Source: Bursaphelenchus xylophilus
Lineage: Eukaryota > Nematoda > Chromadorea > Rhabditida > Aphelenchoididae
Assembly: GCA_904066235.2 (NCBI GenBank)
Contig: CAJFCV020000001.1
Location: 10,411,291 to 10,475,290, forward strand
DNA: 64,000 nucleotides
Direction: 5' to 3'
Positions 61,306-64,000 of this stretch are shown here, in pieces. Both the position numbers and the translations under genes were made by a program. Under the pieces are notes generated by a model that ran no database searches, was not told the DNA's origin, and saw only the letters and a list, made by a program, of their open reading frames with translations. Numbering within the stretch: the stretch's first letter is position 1; each line of letters begins with the position of its first letter.

Positions 61306-63500
61306 CGAAAAAATCGGTTTTTTGTAGAAATTGTCACGTGAAACGTAATGTTAACTGTTTACCTTGATATAATATAATCCAAAAAAAATCCAAAACAAGC
61401 TCCGTGCATTACTTTACATAGTTTAGGAAGGCCACCATAGATTTTTGATTTTTTCGGATTCCGAGCTCATTAAAGCAAGGTCAAAAAAAGAAAGGGGTGC
61501 ACAAAATAATTCATAGCTGTTTTGATGCACTTTTGGGACTCAACAAAGTTTCCAGTAAACAGCCATTTCAAAAGAGATGGCACTGTGCGCTTTCGCCCGG
61601 AATCGAAGTAAAACTGGCAGGCGAAAGTAATTTGGAGATGAAGACTGTTTTGGGAAGAACGAACCACCCGCGTTGAACTCGTTTTTAATCCCGTTCCTTG
61701 GCAAAATTGCGAAAAATCACCAAAATTTGGAGAAAATATACTAATTTTCGAGTGAAATTATAGCCTAAATTATTACTATAAACCCTCGATGCAAAGAGAA
61801 AGGACGGCAAAACGCTACAAAAACAACCACTTCTGGTTTCTCTTTCCTGCTTACGTAGCGAAAAAGTACTTTTTCCGGGATAAAAACAGCTCAAACAATA
61901 GGGGAAATTGTTTTTGGCCTCGAGAAAAAACATTTTTTTGCTGAAATTCATTGAATTTATCAGCGCTATTAAGAATGTAATTCGAATCATGAACAGAAAG
62001 GAATGTTTCCCCCGGCAGTTCACCGAATTTGTTGCTTGTTTTGATGCGGATTTTCATTAGTGTCAAGTGTAATATAAAACAAAAATTCCATTATATTTGC
62101 TCAAAAATTTGCCTACAGCTTCTGGAGTTGCCATAAATAAATCGCTGAAAATTGCAGCTCGCCTTTTTCCGCTGCAGCTAATATATTGGCTTTTTTGCGA
62201 GAGAGCGCGCGAAATGAAGAGAGTCGGTCAGACAAAACACGTGTTTCGCCTATATCTCTTTTTGAAAAACTGATTTTTCTGCAGTAAGATTATACACCTC
62301 ATAGTAATTAAGCCTACATTTATCAAGCCTAAATTGCAAAAAAAATGTTGACAATTTTTTGTCAGGGAACCTATAGGTGATACAGACAGAAAGTTCGGGC
62401 TGGAGATCTCGCAGATGTCTTAAAAATAATCCATATACACTGAGCCTTCATCAAATTCCGGTTGTCTAACATCAAGAAATTCCCAAATTTCTCTTCTCAT
62501 CACTGCACAGTGCATAAAAAATCAGTCCAAAAGGCCAATTACAAAGTCGAACAGGGAAATTAAAACGTTTGACAAATCCCCTCACTTTATTTTAAAACGG
62601 CTAATCCCATTATAAACCGATGACATGGCGTATTATATGCAATTTTTATTGAAACGGACCGAATAGTCAAGAACAATATAATTTTTGTCATCAAAGATAG
62701 GAAATTGTATCTTTTTCAACGCCTGGCGGGCCTAATGAGCTCCGTCTTACGGAGGAATCGGTCTATTATGAAGGCTTATTTGTAAAAAATAATTATATTG
62801 CACATGACCCATGTGTCATCAAAGAAAAAAATGAATTCCCGATGTGTCATAATTTGGTTCGGATGAACCCGAGAAAGATTTATGAGCCTCAAAAGTGTTG
62901 TTATCACCATTGGAAATGCACTTTCTTGCCCATTCTTTGCAAGTTTTTGTTGGGGAAAATAGAGAAATGAACTCTTATAATGGGCAAGTCTGCAAGAAAT
63001 GCTGCTGAAAGATGAACTCTCGGGACCACAAACCAACTAAAAATTATATTGATGGGTACATGTTAGCCTTATTTTAAGTTTTTTTACTTCAAAATGTGAT
63101 TAAAAAGTGCCAAAACGGGCCAAAATCGAGATTAATATGGATACTTAAGACAAAAATTTAATTTGCGAATTGATTTCAAAACTTGTTTTAGCCGGAAAAT
63201 GCCTGTCATTGCAGTTGACTTGATTTTCCGTCCAAAAAATATATAAATTCCTCAAATATTAAGTCAAACGCTCTAAACCCCTCGAGGCGAAAGCGTAAAA
63301 TGAGTAATAAACATGCCACAAGCGCTCTTGGACAAGAAACGAGTAAATTCCGGAGCATGGGGCTGTAAAACAACCCCTAATAAGCCCTCAAAAAGCCGTC
63401 AACTCTAGCGGATTTTCATTAAAAAAAGTAAAAAATAAAAGTATTGTCAGAAAAAATCAGTTGTAAACAACAAACTAGGAACACAGCGAGGGCCACAGCG
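61306..63500. other. No gene seen
   Basis: AT-rich DNA with short open frames only. 62,150-62,290 and 60,170-60,280 share loosely similar phrases (TAGCTCGC..TTTT, GAGAGAGC, CGAAA..A..GAG), perhaps an old repeat. 62,776-63,036 has an 86-codon minus-strand frame without homology or splice context. Confidence 0.4.
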
Positions 63501-63519
63501 CTCTCCATTCACGTCAAAT

Positions 63520-63750
63520 TTGTTTTTTGCATAGAAAAAGAGCGAAAAAAGTGGAATCGGGGGGAAATGTGCGCTTATAAAGAGTGATGCCCCCGCGAAA
63601 CGCGAAAGAGAAGAGAAAGCTCTGACCTCGTGAACGGAAAAAGAGAGCGGACCGCAGGGGAAATATATTCAAAAACAGTGGGGGGAAAACTTTAAAAGAA
63701 GCGAGGGGCAAAACAAGAAGAGCTGAACTGAAGCGTGAAGCAAGGAAAGT
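63520..63750 (+). promoter_or_regulatory. Possible promoter and 5' exon of a gene beyond the window
   Basis: Composition changes to purine-rich (GCGAAAGAGAAGAGAAAGC, GGAAAAAGAGAGCGGACCGC). A TTATAAA element lies at about 63,575, and a donor-like AAA|GTACGTA at about 63,748. No coding frame confirms it. Confidence 0.25.
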
Positions 63751-64000
63751 ACGTATATGTATAATTTAAGGGGGAAATTGTCGAAAATAGAGGAAAAAAT
63801 TAAAATTTATGATAGTTTTGGGCGGAAGAAGGGCAAAATATTTTTTTCATTTTATGATGGAACACCTTGGCCATCCAAAAACATTTGTTTTTTATTGGGT
63901 ATTTCGAGAAACGAGCTCATGATTTTTGAGTTATGTCAAAAATTTATGACAAAACTTTGAGTTATGTCATCAATTTCTAGCGACTTCAAAGACTCCGAAA

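Overview
This is a eukaryotic window, most likely from a nematode. The evidence is short introns bounded by GT and TTTTCAG or TTTTAG, splice acceptors 8-10 nt upstream of candidate ATGs (compatible with spliced-leader trans-splicing), AT-rich spacers, and gene families typical of nematodes (a co-Smad with a very long linker, a membrane-anchored cholinesterase-like protein, a ZIP transporter). The species cannot be named from the sequence.

Layout. Positions 1-17,852 are one satellite array of about 112 monomers of 158-166 bp (mostly 159/160) in a single orientation, with higher-order repeats, running off the left edge. From 18.0 to 19.7 kb lies a broken Hsp110/HSPA4-family gene (minus strand), followed at 20.0 kb by one diverged satellite monomer in the opposite orientation. 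From 20 to 34 kb the DNA is gene-poor and repeat-rich. It holds foldback elements, a tandem duplication in which one copy carries a MITE and the other shows the empty site, duplicated GC-rich exon-like blocks, one coding exon for an unrecognised coiled-coil/SR protein, and a palindrome with roughly 520-bp arms.

From 34 to 59 kb is a gene-dense block with four reconstructable genes. They are a single-pass membrane carboxylesterase-like protein (plus strand, 9 exons, 587 aa, disrupted nucleophile motif); the bridge-like lipid transfer protein BLTP2/Hobbit/KIAA0100 (minus, 23 coding exons, 2,242 aa); a ZIP zinc/iron transporter (minus, 5 exons, 329 aa); and a Smad4-type co-Smad (minus, 8 coding exons, 1,001 aa). 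Every exon join in these four models was checked for reading phase by hand. From 59.5 kb to the end there is no confident gene, but there is a hAT-type element (perfect 8-bp target duplication) nested inside a TA-flanked element, and a possible promoter/5' exon near 63.6 kb.

The most unusual signal is a dispersed, roughly 45-55 bp hairpin family. Its arms read approximately GAGRAAGACTTGACCCA and its complement. It recurs in about half of the BLTP2 introns and in introns of neighbouring genes. Several non-autonomous transposons of different superfamilies (TA, TTA and 8-bp target duplications) are also stacked in introns. The four genes do not form an evident pathway; they look like unrelated neighbours.
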